A stretch of 64,000 nt of DNA from NCBI RefSeq assembly GCF_032062135.1, contig NC_092862.1, positions 42,993,219-43,057,218 on the forward strand, written 5' to 3'. The notes under the pieces are model-generated. The model saw only the letters and a list, made by a program, of their open reading frames with translations. It made no database searches and had not been told where the DNA came from. The position numbers and the translations under genes were made by a program. Of the stretch, positions 22,836 to 33,777 are shown piece after piece; the stretch's first letter is position 1; every line of letters begins with the position of its first letter. This DNA is from Pyxicephalus adspersus. Lineage: Eukaryota > Chordata > Amphibia > Anura > Pyxicephalidae.

Positions 22836-23965
22836 TTAACCACCCAACCGATAACCCCGACCTTGGTTCGGGCTAAAAAAAGTTACAACTATCGATAAGC
22901 CCGAACTTTTCTCCCTACCTAATTTACCCTCACTTACCTGGTCCCCGCTGCGATGATCCAGCGTCGATCGAAAAAAAAAATACCTTCTCCCCGCAGCTCC
23001 TCCGGACACGTCTTCTGTCTTCTTGCTTCAGCCGGCGAGTGCAGTGACGATCACCGGGTTTTCGCGGTGACGTCGCTGCATGCGTCGGTGCGGGAGGGAG
23101 GCGGGGCGGGAAATTCAAAATTTTGTATTGAGTTCCTTTGCAATGAACTCAATACAAAAATGCTGTATTGAGTCCAATACAAAGAAATCCTTATATATTA
23201 TATATATATATAATTGTATTATATATATATTATATAGGCTACTGTACATTATACACTATTTTTTTTTTAAACTTTTTTTAAGGATTTTTTTTTTAAAGAT
23301 TTTTTTTTATGTTTTATAAAAAAAAATTTATTATTAAATTGATAAAATTTTGGACATATTTCGGTGAGTTATGCGGTAATTCGGTGAATTATATAAGTAA
23401 TTATTGAGTAATTTGTAACACTTTTTGCATGGAAGTACAGAAGTTTGGAAAGAATTAGAATACCCGGCGTTCGCGTACGCGTCCCTCGGCGATTCCTGAT
23501 GATGTGCGTGCATGCGCCCGTCGATGGGGGTCATAGCGGGAAATTCAAATATTTTGTATTGGATTCAATACAAAGTTCTGTATCCAGTCCAATACAAAAT
23601 AATACAAAATATATTTATGTGGTTTTGTCTATAGGTATGTGACGTTGGACGGTTGGACACTAGGGAGGTGTTTTAGAAAAATATATTACTATACAGTATA
23701 CCGAATTATCGCATTTTCAGTATTTTTCATTTATTTATGTATTCTTGTTTAAGCTGATTTTTGTGTATTTTAATTTTATTAAAAGTATTTTTTTTACATG
23801 ATTGTGTGTGTCAAACTTTTTTTATATTCATGATATCTACTAGAACCCTGTTCGGACATATTTCTGTAAGTTACAGGTCTACAATTTAAAAAAAAAAAAT
23901 TCATGAAAAACTGTAACACTTTTGGTACAGAAATCTAGACCTCAGTGTAACGCCCAGGTGGTTAA
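22836..23965. mobile_element. TTAA-type non-autonomous element, 1.13 kb with partial internal duplication
   Basis: The left edge is TTAACCACCCAACCGATAAC and the right edge is GTAACGCCCAGGTGGTTAA, that is, inverted CCACC(C/T) ends with TTAA on both sides, as at 380-546. A CpG-rich core (22920-23110) contains 'ccggcgagtgcag' and 'cgcggtgacgtcgctgc'. A second, shorter CpG-rich core (23460-23540) is followed by the same 'gcgggaaattcaaa' and 'ttttgtattg' text, so the interior is partly duplicated. The arms carry 'ttcggacatatttc' phrases. No transposase frame. Confidence 0.65.
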
Positions 23966-24623
23966 AGTGGATAAAGTTCTAATTATAAACAATATATTAC
24001 TTTGAAGTTTAGGTTTGTTTTAATAATCCCTTGTGTTTATGTATTTTTCTAAACTGTATTTAGAAATATCTTGTTTTAGCTTTTTGTATATTTGTTTATA
24101 ATACTAATAAAATGATCATGACTATTCAAGTGTGTCAGAAAAAAAAAATAATTTAATTAATGGGTATATTTTGGTTAAAACTAAGTTAGTTAATGAAAGG
24201 ATCCCTTGAACTAAAAACTTTCTGCATTCATCAAGCGTTGATGCAGTAAAAGACTCTATAACTGCTTAGTTACATTTCCACAAAAAGTTTCCTTACAATA
24301 TAGTGCAGAATTAATAAATCAGAAACCTTAAAAAAAAGCAGTATATTTTCCTGAGAGTGTTAAAAGACATTAAAAATACATACCATATTTTCCTCAACTG
24401 GCAAAATTTGTCCAGTCTTTATCATACACACTGCTAATAAACTACTTAATCATGAAAGTTTAAGTGCACTTAAAACTGCATATAAACTTTTTCAAATGAT
24501 TATGACTTAAACTAATATTAAACAAATTTAGATAACTTGTATATCCCATTTTTGTTGTTTCAGTCTATATTATATTATACAGTACAAGGTACATGGTATA
24601 TGCTGGAAGAAGAAGCTGGAAGA
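23966..24623. other. AT-rich sequence, no feature seen
   Basis: Parts of 24030-24140 resemble AT-rich text near 23740-23820 ('ttttagctttttgtatattt'), perhaps a spill-over of the same repeat family. Confidence 0.35.
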
Positions 24624-25174
24624 AGCGGTAACCTTGAGTCACACTCGGGTTAGGTGAACTCGAAGGGAATAATAGTAAAACGCGTCTTACCTGATTTGCC
24701 GGAATCCCGCGTCATCCTGCACGTCTTCTCGCTTCTTCTGGCCGGCGTTCTCTGGACTCGATGAGTCACCGGGAAGGTCCCGGTGACATCGATACATGCG
24801 GACATTTCCTTCGGGGCAGGAAATTCAAATTCATTTGGATTGTATTCAATACAAAATAACTCTATTGAATTAAATACAGTAGATTTATATGTGCAAATGC
24901 AGTACATTGTCCTTCATGAGCATTTATTTTACAGTAAAATATAATATATTATACTGTATATATTATTTATTTCTTTACAAAAAAAATTAAAATTAAAAAA
25001 AAAAAATTATTATTTTTTATTATTTCGACATGATTTTGTGTTTCAAACTTATTATACTTATTTTTACTTAATATATTCATACATACTCATAAATTATACT
25101 GTAAAATACATTTTCATGAAAAACAATGTACCGCTTTTATAAAACCGGACAGAAATGAACAGCCTAATAAGTTA
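24624..25174. mobile_element. TTAA-type non-autonomous element, second large copy
   Basis: It starts 'gcggtaaccttgagtcacac' with a decayed terminus and ends at TTAA (25171-25174). A CpG-rich core at 24680-24810 ends with 'gcaggaaattcaaattc' and 'ggattgtattcaatac', as in 22836-23965. The 3' half ('ttttcatgaaaaacaatgta' then 'ccgcttttataaa') is the reverse complement of the text at about 425-465. Confidence 0.55.
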
Positions 25175-25873
25175 AGAACTGACTTTTTTTTTGCTGCAGA
25201 AGCTTTTCAGGCCTGAAAATAAATGCAATTTTATGATGATTTGTAAACTTACTATAGTACAAAACAACCAGAAAACACTTTTATTCTGAAAATTAGAAAA
25301 CTGGTATTTTAAGTTTGAAAATGTGTCTGCCTTGGATTTAATTATAAAACTATGACTGAATTGTCTTGATGTGACCCATAAAATCTTAGTTCACATTGAA
25401 AATGAATTTGGGAATAGAAAGTATTAACTATTTCAGCTTTTTAAAAAAAAATAGTATTTTGTTTTCATTTTAAAGCAGAGCAGTTTTTACTAGGTGAAAT
25501 ATGAATAGAACATTGGGATTATCGTCTTTATCAACTGTTTCCTTTGGTAAATGCCAGTGTTTGCCAGGGTTCCTAGGTGTGAATGTGCTAATTTTAAATT
25601 CAGTTTGATGTGCATTTATTTAGTGTTTTGCTTCCACAATTGAGTACAAATGAAAATCCAATGGTCTTTTATAATTTAGATATAAATACACCAAATCTAT
25701 ATTGTTTTGTGATATTTGAAAGACCAGTAATACAAGCAAGGACTGTGATAGGAATACACTCCTTACAGCAAATAGTCCTTGTCATAGTTAAAATGTGCTT
25801 CTCAGTAACTGATGTCACCAAGTACAAAAGACAGGATTCTTGCTTTCCTAACAAAGCACCGTCTCAATATTTT
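25175..25873. other. No gene recognised
   Basis: The 134-codon plus-strand frame starting at 25610 overlaps the antisense dispersed repeat downstream and has no recognisable domain. Confidence 0.45.
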
Positions 25874-26010
25874 CTAAGCTCTTTCAGGCAGAATCATTTC
25901 ATCCTCCTTTGTCATTTGTCTGTCATTTGTATCTGTCTGTCATTTGCAAACTTCATTTACTGTACAGCACTGAGTAATATGTTGGAGCTTTATAAAAACT
26001 GTGCTGTCTA
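25874..26010 (-). repeat. Dispersed repeat family D, antisense copy
   Basis: It reads 'taagctctttcaggcag', 'catcctcctttgtcat', 'ctgtcatttgcaaac' and 'tgtacagcactgagtaatat', then 'gttggagctttataaa'. This is the reverse of the order in the copy at 52335-52500, with the common vertebrate repeat ending 'gcgctatataaat'. Confidence 0.6.
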
Positions 26011-26224
26011 TTAACAGTTAGGTCCTGTTTATGAATATATTATGTATATTGTTTATTTAAAAGTAGTTCTCCTCCCTCAGATGGACAAGGTATTGCAGAC
26101 GGTGCTCCCCCAACCCAACAACTAAAGATATAAATGTATATAAATAATTAAAAAAATCAAAATATAATAAAGACACTACAATTTTATTTGTCAATAAATG
26201 GCCATGGCACTTTATTGGCTTTAA

Positions 26225-26580
26225 AATCTTAGTTTCTTATCAAGAAAATTCATTACGGGGGTGCTAGTGTGCAGCAGCTGATGGCAGACAGTTTTTAGCT
26301 TAGCTGGAGGATTAAGCAGATTTTTAAGTATAATCGGCATTGAGTAGAAGGTTGTAATCTTTGGTGCTTGTTGTTAAGGTAAGTTAACACCTTATCTTCG
26401 ATCACTTCATCATTCCTTGCTGTAGTAATTAACTTATAGTATTCTTGGTCACATTCCTGAACTTTTTCGAAATGAATCCTTCTATACCATTTCAAATTCT
26501 CTAATATTTTAAGACACATCTGTCCATATTGTTCATTATCCATCACGACAACCTTACCGTTGATGACGCCCTTTTCAGTA
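26225..26580 (-). pseudogene. Penelope-like element reverse transcriptase, antisense relic
   Basis: Read on the minus strand from 26574, the frame gives GVINGKVVVMDNEQYGQMCL, matching the PLE N-terminal 'ADKGGxVVVMDxxxY' block. It then gives LENLKWYRRI and IEDKVLTYLN ('GIIxxxxFxYL' block). A one-base frame change near 26350 leads to APKITTFYSMPIILKNLL and NPPAK, matching the 'PxxxxFYxLPKIHKNxxNPPGRP' block. The catalytic palm motifs are absent, so this is an N-terminal fragment. It abuts the sense-strand L1 relic at 26581, so one inserted next to or into the other. Confidence 0.75.
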
Positions 26581-27560
26581 TAACAAATCCCTCTATACCC
26601 AATCTTTACCCAATCTTTTCACCGTTCTCCACCTCTCTATAAATCAATCCAAATCCAAAACCCTAAACATTACCCCTACCAGATTATGTAATAACCACCC
26701 TTCAAACACATTTTGAGTTTCAATGGGCCTCACAATTTCATTTATATCTAGGTGTAAATATTTCTAAATCCTACCAAACTCTATATACAACCAATTACCC
26801 TTCTTTGTTCTCCAAACTGAGGAAATTATTATCCTCTTGGTCTTCCTTTCGACTATCCTGGCTTGGTAAAATTTTAGCAATTAAGATGTCACTGTTACGC
26901 AAATTATTGTACCTTTTCCAAGCCCTGCCTATCAAAATCCCAGGTCATACCTTAAAAAACTTTCAAAGGGACATACTGAAATTTATATGGAATCCAAAAA
27001 TACCTAGTTAATACTAATACTCTATGTCAGCTTTGTAGGAGGCGTGGATTAAGTGTACCTAACCTCTCCCATTACCAAACGGTAGCATAATTAGCTAATA
27101 CCACTAAATACAATTTTACATTTGATATACCCACCTGGGTTTCTATGGAAGATGCCCTATTACCCCACCCCTGTATTCATAACATTTTATGGCTAGATCC
27201 AAAACTTAGACCCAAATCACTTCCTCACACTTTATCTTTTTCACTACAAATATGGGATAAACATAAACTATTATCTCCTCATCGCCCCCTTTTATCCTTC
27301 CCTTCAAATCTCTCTTTCCCACTTTCTTATCCCTGTCATCAAGAAATATCACACGTTTACATAATTTCCTGTCCCCAACGGGCCTTCAAATTTTCTGATA
27401 TTTATGAATTAAACAATTCATTCTTGAAACTCTTTCATTACAACATCCAAATAATAAAATGTCCGAGTTTGAACGAATTTGCCATAACAATCTCCACTCT
27501 AAAGGACTTATTTCCATCATATACACCATCATATACACCATGGGAAAATCTAGTCCGATG
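26581..27560 (+). pseudogene. L1-type LINE ORF2 C-terminal region, degraded
   Basis: The plus strand holds, with stops and shifts, FIYLGVNISKSYQTLY and NYPSLFSKLRKLLSSW (about 26737-26835), then SWLGKILAIKM, LLRKLLYLFQALPIKIPG and DILKFIWNPKIP (26856-27008). These match the 'YLGIxIxxxxxxLxxxNY', 'SWLGRIxxIKMxxLPKLLYLFQxLPIxIP' and 'FxWxxKxPRI' blocks downstream of the reverse transcriptase catalytic motifs in vertebrate L1 ORF2. A second open part (27145-27564, 139 codons) contains LPHTLSFSLQIWDKHKLL and SPHRPLLSF, also characteristic of this region in amphibian and fish L1. The endonuclease and palm are absent here. Full ORF2 is over 1,000 residues, so this is a 5'-truncated dead copy. Confidence 0.85.
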
Positions 27561-27822
27561 GTAAAGCAGAGGTTTAGCCTGCAGAAATTCGCAAGATTTA
27601 CACCCAGGCGGCTCCTCCAATCAGGCATCGTAAGCGTTTAGACAGGCGCCTATGTAGAGGAGCTGAACTCAGTTAACTCTTGCCTAACAACAAAGAAATG
27701 TCATTTTAAATATGTGTATTTCTTAGTGCTTATAGATGTTTTAAACATTTGAACAGCACAAACATTTTTTTAGGGCTAAGGGTAATATGTGTGCCATTAG
27801 AAAGAAAACTTTTTTAGGGGAA
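27561..27822. other. Unassigned segment downstream of the L1 relic
   Basis: It may contain the rest of the L1 3' region. No poly(A) or target duplication can be set with confidence. Confidence 0.3.
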
Positions 27823-27912
27823 CAGTGAGTTTAATGCAAGCTCGCCAGTGTGAAACTGCCGGGGCTGCGCATATCCATTGGAGAGATCGCTTCAGTTCAT
27901 GAATTCTGCGCC
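27823..27912 (-). repeat. MITE-Q antisense fragment
   Basis: It reads CAGTGAGTTTAATGCAAGC then 'tcgccagtgtgaaactgccg' and 'gcttcagttcatgaattctgcg'. This is the reverse complement of the last ~90 bp of the window (63910-64000) with about 80% match by eye. The outer 'gatgaat' end is not present. Confidence 0.65.
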
Positions 27913-30374
27913 AGTAAACATACTGACAAGTAGGAGAGGAGTAAGAAATACGTTTCCTTCAGTGTGCTTTTACACTATTATTACTTCTCCATTGCTTCTC
28001 CATGTAAATGGTGCAAATCATTTAGTACAGAGCAATATATACAAATATGTATACAAAATTCAACCTAAAACCTGTTTTAGGAAAATTGATCATTGCTAAT
28101 TGTCAACATCTGTGCATAAGACTTTTCTCATTCTTTGGTTAACTTAATATTTGGGACTTTCTGAAAATAATGGAAAACTTTTTGCTTGCCTTCCTGGGTC
28201 ATCATTTCATTTCATATACCCCAAGAAACTGTGTTCCAGGCAAAATATTAAGTTTTGGAGAATTACACTTTATATACTTGTACTGCTGTCATTCAATATG
28301 CATACTTTTTGAGAACCTGTCAAAAATAAAGATAATAAAGAAATAAAATTACAATTATAACTTACACAATCCCTATTCCTGTCAGCAAGAGCAATGGAGG
28401 ACAGCACATACAACCTATTAAAGTACAAATTGGGTAAAATCTGAAAATAGCAGCCAGCAAATTTTATAATAAGATTACATACAATTGACTATAACAAATA
28501 CAGTTATATTTTAGGTTTAGCTGCTTTTAGTAAGGAGACAGGAGTTTGTTGAAAGCCAGAATTTAAGTGTATTATTAGATTTCCTTTTGAAAAGCTTAGA
28601 GTTTTAATGAAAATAATGACTTTTCTATATTCCTGTAATGCATTTTCTGCACCTCTTCCCGGCTCACATATACCGATAATTTACTGCTAATAAGTGGAGA
28701 CTTGTACAAATGCAGTTTTTATAGGGTATATTTCTCATTTATACAACAGAGGAATAGGTAGAGAAAAAAATAAAAATATACAAGTGTTTTTTTTACCTTC
28801 TATTGTTGGACTAGTTTTAATGTCCAGTAGGAGTTAATTTCAGTAAATTTGCTAACTTTATTCACTAAACTACAAAATTAAACTAAATAGCTGGAAAGAG
28901 ATTTTTATTATGTAGCATAAAACTTGCATGAGAGCTACTGAGATTCAAGGTTCCAGTGTTCTCAAACACAGCACTAATCTTTTGTAAATGATTTGATTTG
29001 TGACCTCAAAATTCAATTGCCAATGCTGTCTGTGTTCTGAGTGCATTAAATATGTTTTCAGAGTTATTAACATTTTTAATTATAGATTACATTGTTCCTC
29101 TTTTTCCTGGAATGTTTATTCATTATTAATGCAATTTTCCTGTCAAGAAGCCACAGTTGTGTCAACTGTTGGTCCAAATTCGGGTGTAACAAGTTTACAA
29201 CCCATCCATAGTTTACAAAGAAGCCTAAAAACAAATACATCTTCATATACTAATTTTTAATTTTTATAAGATGCAATTAGTGAATACCTAAACAGTACAT
29301 ATCTTATTAAAAAGTAAACAAACTGCACTGTAAACTATTTTTAATGGTCCATAACAATTCTTCAAATAAATTTTCTTCAAATAATTGTAAATACAAGTAG
29401 AGGATGAATAATTGACATCACTCTTTCAATCACTTCTTTCAACACTAACTGTGAGTTCATCCATGCAAATGCTATTTATATGTTTTAATTTACATGTTTT
29501 ACCAAATTTATTCTAAGCATTAGCATCAACACTTCATACTAGATAAGCTAATGGAATAATATAATGTAGGATATATACATGAATGTCCTTGTCATTAAAC
29601 TTTTATGACATGTTCTATAAACTACTAATTCCTCTCACTGCTTGTGTAATGGAGAAAAAAAAAGCATCCTTAAAGTCAAGTCTTGGCGACAACATGGCTG
29701 TCACCATAAAATTGTAAAATGAGTGTAGCTCTTCCACAACAGAAAGTATGGTATTCACAGGAATACCTAAAAAATGGTAGTGAAAAATGTAAAAAGAAAA
29801 ACTAATGCAGCCACCCCATTTAAGGGCTGGTAAGCAGCAGTATATAGAATTTTTGTTTTAGGAGCTTTTACAATTCAGTAAATAATATGGGCACGTGAGC
29901 ATAAAGTACTACTATAAAGACTTTTCAGACACAGATCAGTTGAGTTATTAAAGGAGTTTAGACTGTTCACTTAGCAAAGGGTCTCAGTGGATTTTTCACT
30001 TATCCTAATGAAAAAAAAGAAGCTCTGCTGACTTCAACCATCAAATGCTGCTTTTGAACCAAAGTACAGATTTGTAAAGGCCATAAATAATATATAATGC
30101 TAACTGTGCTCACCTGAGTAACAAACTATATTATGTTTTTTTGGAAACAGGCTTGTAAGCCCTAAATGGATCATGCTGTAATTTTATCCCTTTTACTCCC
30201 TTCATATATATAATTGATATATTTCATAATAATTCTTGTGAATCCCAATGGGGCTCTTAAGACTGGGTAAGTTAGATCCCTGTATCCAGTCTTCAATAGG
30301 GAGGGATTAACCCTGACAACGTGGGTATATATACTAAGATGTATTTGTTTGGCATATTGCACTTACCTGCTCTT
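27913..30374. other. Long AT-rich stretch, no gene recognised
   Basis: Only chance frames (up to 86 codons at 29000-29260) were found. No transposon ends or RNA genes were recognised. Confidence 0.5.
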
Positions 30375-30701
30375 TTAACCAACCATTACTTGTGTACTGT
30401 TGTATAAATCCAATACAAAATTATTGGAATTACCAGCGCTCCTCCCACCTGCACCGACGCACGCACTGATGTCACCAGGAAAACCCCGGAGATCGTCTCT
30501 GCAGTCTCCGGCTGGAGATCAGAGGAAGAAGACGTGTCCAGAGGACCTGGACGGATGAGCAGGACGCTGGGGGACACCAACAAAACAAGGTAAGTTTGTT
30601 TTTTAATGTTTTTAGCAACCCCGAGCGTGACTGGGGATTACCGCTTTTTGCATGGTAAATCCACCCCGAGTAACACTCGAGATTACTGCTAGGGGGGTTA
30701 A
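30375..30701. mobile_element. TTAA-type non-autonomous element inserted in MITE-P copy B
   Basis: The left edge is TTAACCAACCATTAC and the right edge is GATTACTGCTAGGGGGGTTAA-like, with TTAA at both sides (30375-30378 and 30698-30701). The core is CpG-rich ('cgacgcacgcactgatg', 'gagatcgtctctgc'). The right flank immediately continues as AAGCTCTCC of MITE-P, and the left flank 'acctgctctt' resembles the MITE-P start 'gcctgattta'. So the element apparently used the TTAA present in the MITE-P terminus. Confidence 0.7.
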
Positions 30702-30908
30702 AGCTCTCCATTACTGGGGAGGATACATTTTCATCAGTGAAAGTGGGTGATCCAGCAAACCTGAAATGGATCTGGCCCAGGATTCAAAACATTTGCTAAC
30801 AAATAGGAAATTAATTTTAGGAAATCAATTCCAGATTTGCTGGTTCACCTTGCTTCACTGAAGAAAGTGTATCCTCTCCAGTCTCCAGACCTTTAAAAAA
30901 TCAGACCC
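30698..30908. repeat. MITE-P copy B
   Basis: It shows 'gaggatacattttcatcag', 'gggtgatccagcaaacctga', 'tttgctaacaaatagg', 'ccagatttgctgg' and 'gaaagtgtatcctctccag'. The outer left end is displaced by the TTAA element. The right end is 'aaaaaatcagaccc'. Confidence 0.8.
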
Positions 30909-33738
30909 TATGTTCTTATTTCACAGTAGTTTAATGTACATATTAATTACTGCAGATTTGTTTCCATTCATTCTTTTCATTCTTTTGCTTTTCCATAACA
31001 CATAGATATGATATAGTATGTATTGGCTAATAATTTACAATAACATTTTAGGTGCCATTTTGTAATGCACTTTTTGATGTGTTTGTAATATTTTTACAAC
31101 ATTTGTAAGCATACAAATATATTGGTTACTCTGTATCCCTAAATGTTCTTGTGCTATTCTTACTCTTAAAATTTATAGAGACATGGTTCTTAAACGTAAT
31201 AGAGGTTACTGCATAGTTTTTTTATAATAGATTTACTATTAGACACAGTAGACCTGTTCTTTGAGGTGGCAAAGGCAATGAGACATCTTTTTCTGTATAA
31301 TTATGAAACATTCTTTTGTCAGTAACATGAGAAAATGCAAAAATAAGGGATTCTAGAAAAAGGGTTTTCTTTTGGACATCAAAGGGCATGTGCCTACAGG
31401 CTCCAGTAATAGAAGCCAATTGTCATGGGTGCTGAAAAAACTAAATCATTTTTTTAATTAAAAAATATGTAGCCTAGTTTCATGGATGGCTGGATGCAAT
31501 GATAGATGTCGGTGGAATTATGTCAATGTAATAGTACATTGCTATATGTAATTTAATGTAAATTCAATTCTCTTTGACGGCAGTGTCATTCCATGTTCAT
31601 ATGCCTTCTAAAGCAGGAATACACAGAAAACTAAAGAGGAGAACCTACCATTTGGTGTTTGTTTTCTCTCCCCCTGAGAGAGGGGACATTACCAGTCAGT
31701 GTATGTTTCCTACCAATAATACCTATTCAGAATTAAGTGGATTGGAAGTAAAGCTAGAATAAGTGGGGCTTATAGGGTGCAGCAAGGCTTCATTTGGCTT
31801 CCATTTACAACTCAGGAAATAGGAACAAGAAATTCCCTTAACCGAGATTATTTAGACTACATGTTACAGTGTACAATAGGATTTATTTTTATAAATTCCC
31901 AATAGTAAACCATTAATGCAGTTGATGAAAAACAGAAGAGCATATGATGTACATAAAGGACAATCTTTATCTATCTTATTAAATTTACTTCAAGCTTTCT
32001 ATAGGCGTCCTAGCCAGAAAATTAGGTAAGCCTGGTAGTATGCTTTTAAAGTTTTTAGCATTATGTTGAGAAAGGCATACTGCAAGACATTAGCAAAGTA
32101 ATCATTTATCTTAGCCTGAGGAGAAAAGCTTAATAGAGAAAAAAGGCACAGAAAAAATAGCCTGCTTTTAAGGCACAAACAAAAATGAGGATGGCATTTG
32201 TAGCCTCTGGAAAGAAACCTCACAAACTGATGCATTGCTTTACTGTAAACATTTCTATATTGTGCAGTAAATTACTAATGCACAGCTTAAAGCGTTATTA
32301 CTAAATAAACTGAGCAATGCACTGCATAGAAGTGTTTGGCTCTAAACTAAAATTAGACATCTTCTGTTCCAAGTAGTAACAAAGCATCCCACATCTAAAT
32401 GATAATAATTAACATAATAATATATAATAATAATAATAATTAACATAATGTTTCTAATATCTGTCCACTGTGATGTCCTACAACTTGATGACATGCCTGA
32501 ATAGGAGAACTATTATACCAGGCACAATCTTTATCTATCTTATTAAATCTGATGGCTGAATGGTTGAGTATTTGTTGATAGTACTGAAAATTAAATGACA
32601 AAGGAGCATAGTGTTAAAAACTCAAAATTTGCCGTATTTGTTAATAAGTACTGTTCATTTGGCAATTCTTGTTTACAGGATTAAAGTGTGAGATTAACTT
32701 TTTTAAAATTATATTCAATAAAAGTATGTCCATTTAAAAGTTAAAGGAATTTTTACTTTGAAAAGTTTGCATGAGAAAAGATGTCAGAGATTTATAGGAA
32801 ATATAAATACTGTAATTGTCTCAAGGTTTATTGGATTATTCCCGTGGAGCTATTAAATATCTTGCCAATGTTTTCTATAGTAGCTTTCTATCACAAATGA
32901 TCTAAATTGCTCTTGCATTATAATAAAATGTAAGAATATGTTCTCTGTCAGCTCACCTCCTGCTTTAAACATAAGAACCTTTATTGATTCTTAAGATTTC
33001 TCCGGCAGCAACACCAGTCCTTCATCTTCCAGCTGGCTCTGTAGTGGCTGAAATGTTTAATCAGATGTTGTGCACTCCAGCTAAAATTTGCCTCTGGGAA
33101 GCAAAGAAAATTTTATGTCATGTAATACCTGGAAAGCTCAAGTACAACTGCACAAAGGAACATAAATTGCAAACTGATTAAAAATATTACTTTGGCCAAT
33201 GCAGTACCCCCTTTTTGCATGTTGTATTATCAGAAAAAAATATATAAAGGTGTTATAATCCTTAAAATACAAAGCCATGGACATTTTACTGGTCCTTTTG
33301 AAACATGAACACTTGAGTGCAATTACAGTAAAAGAAAAAGAAAGCAAATCACTTACAGACCTTGAGAGGCCACACTTTATTTGAAGACGGTTTTCCTTTT
33401 TTTCTGAAGCCAGAATAATGGTTAGAGGCTATTTTTGGAAATATAGCTATGAATAAGTGCATGATCTGACCAAAAAAGAGAAAAATATTTATTTTCTCAA
33501 TCAAGCTAATGACTTGCATATGAGAAACTCAAAGGAGAGGACAATTGGTCATTTTTTTACAGCAAAGATAAAAGAAACTGATGATGCTTGCAGGAAAACA
33601 GGTAATAGTTGTCAGTTCTAGCCTTTGGTAGGGTCACTCTCAGCCTTTTTCTCCAATTAGATTTCAGTCTGCTTGTGGATGTGCTTGTTTTTGGTTGGGC
33701 TGGTTTTCATTATTAACATACTGTAGGTACACCTCAAT
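30909..33738. other. Long AT-rich stretch, no gene recognised
   Basis: It includes an ATA/TAA-rich tract near 32400-32440 and otherwise chance frames only. Confidence 0.5.
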
Positions 33739-33777
33739 GAGATTGGTCTTGATGTTGCCAACATCAAGACCAATCTC
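33739..33777. other. Perfect 19 bp inverted repeat with 1 nt spacer
   Basis: The left arm GAGATTGGTCTTGATGTTG (33739-33757) and the right arm CAACATCAAGACCAATCTC (33759-33777) are exact reverse complements around a single C. In 39 bp there is no mismatch. It is not inside any recognised element. It may form a hairpin in RNA or a cruciform in DNA, or be a junction or assembly fold-back. Confidence 0.95.

Noticed and set aside
24670..24690. 'aaacgcgtctta' considered as a fourth hammerhead
   Set aside because: There is no CUGANGA box or stem II upstream; it is inside a TTAA-type element.
25610..26014. 134-codon plus-strand frame
   Set aside because: Its C-terminal third is the antisense dispersed repeat family D, and the rest has no domain.
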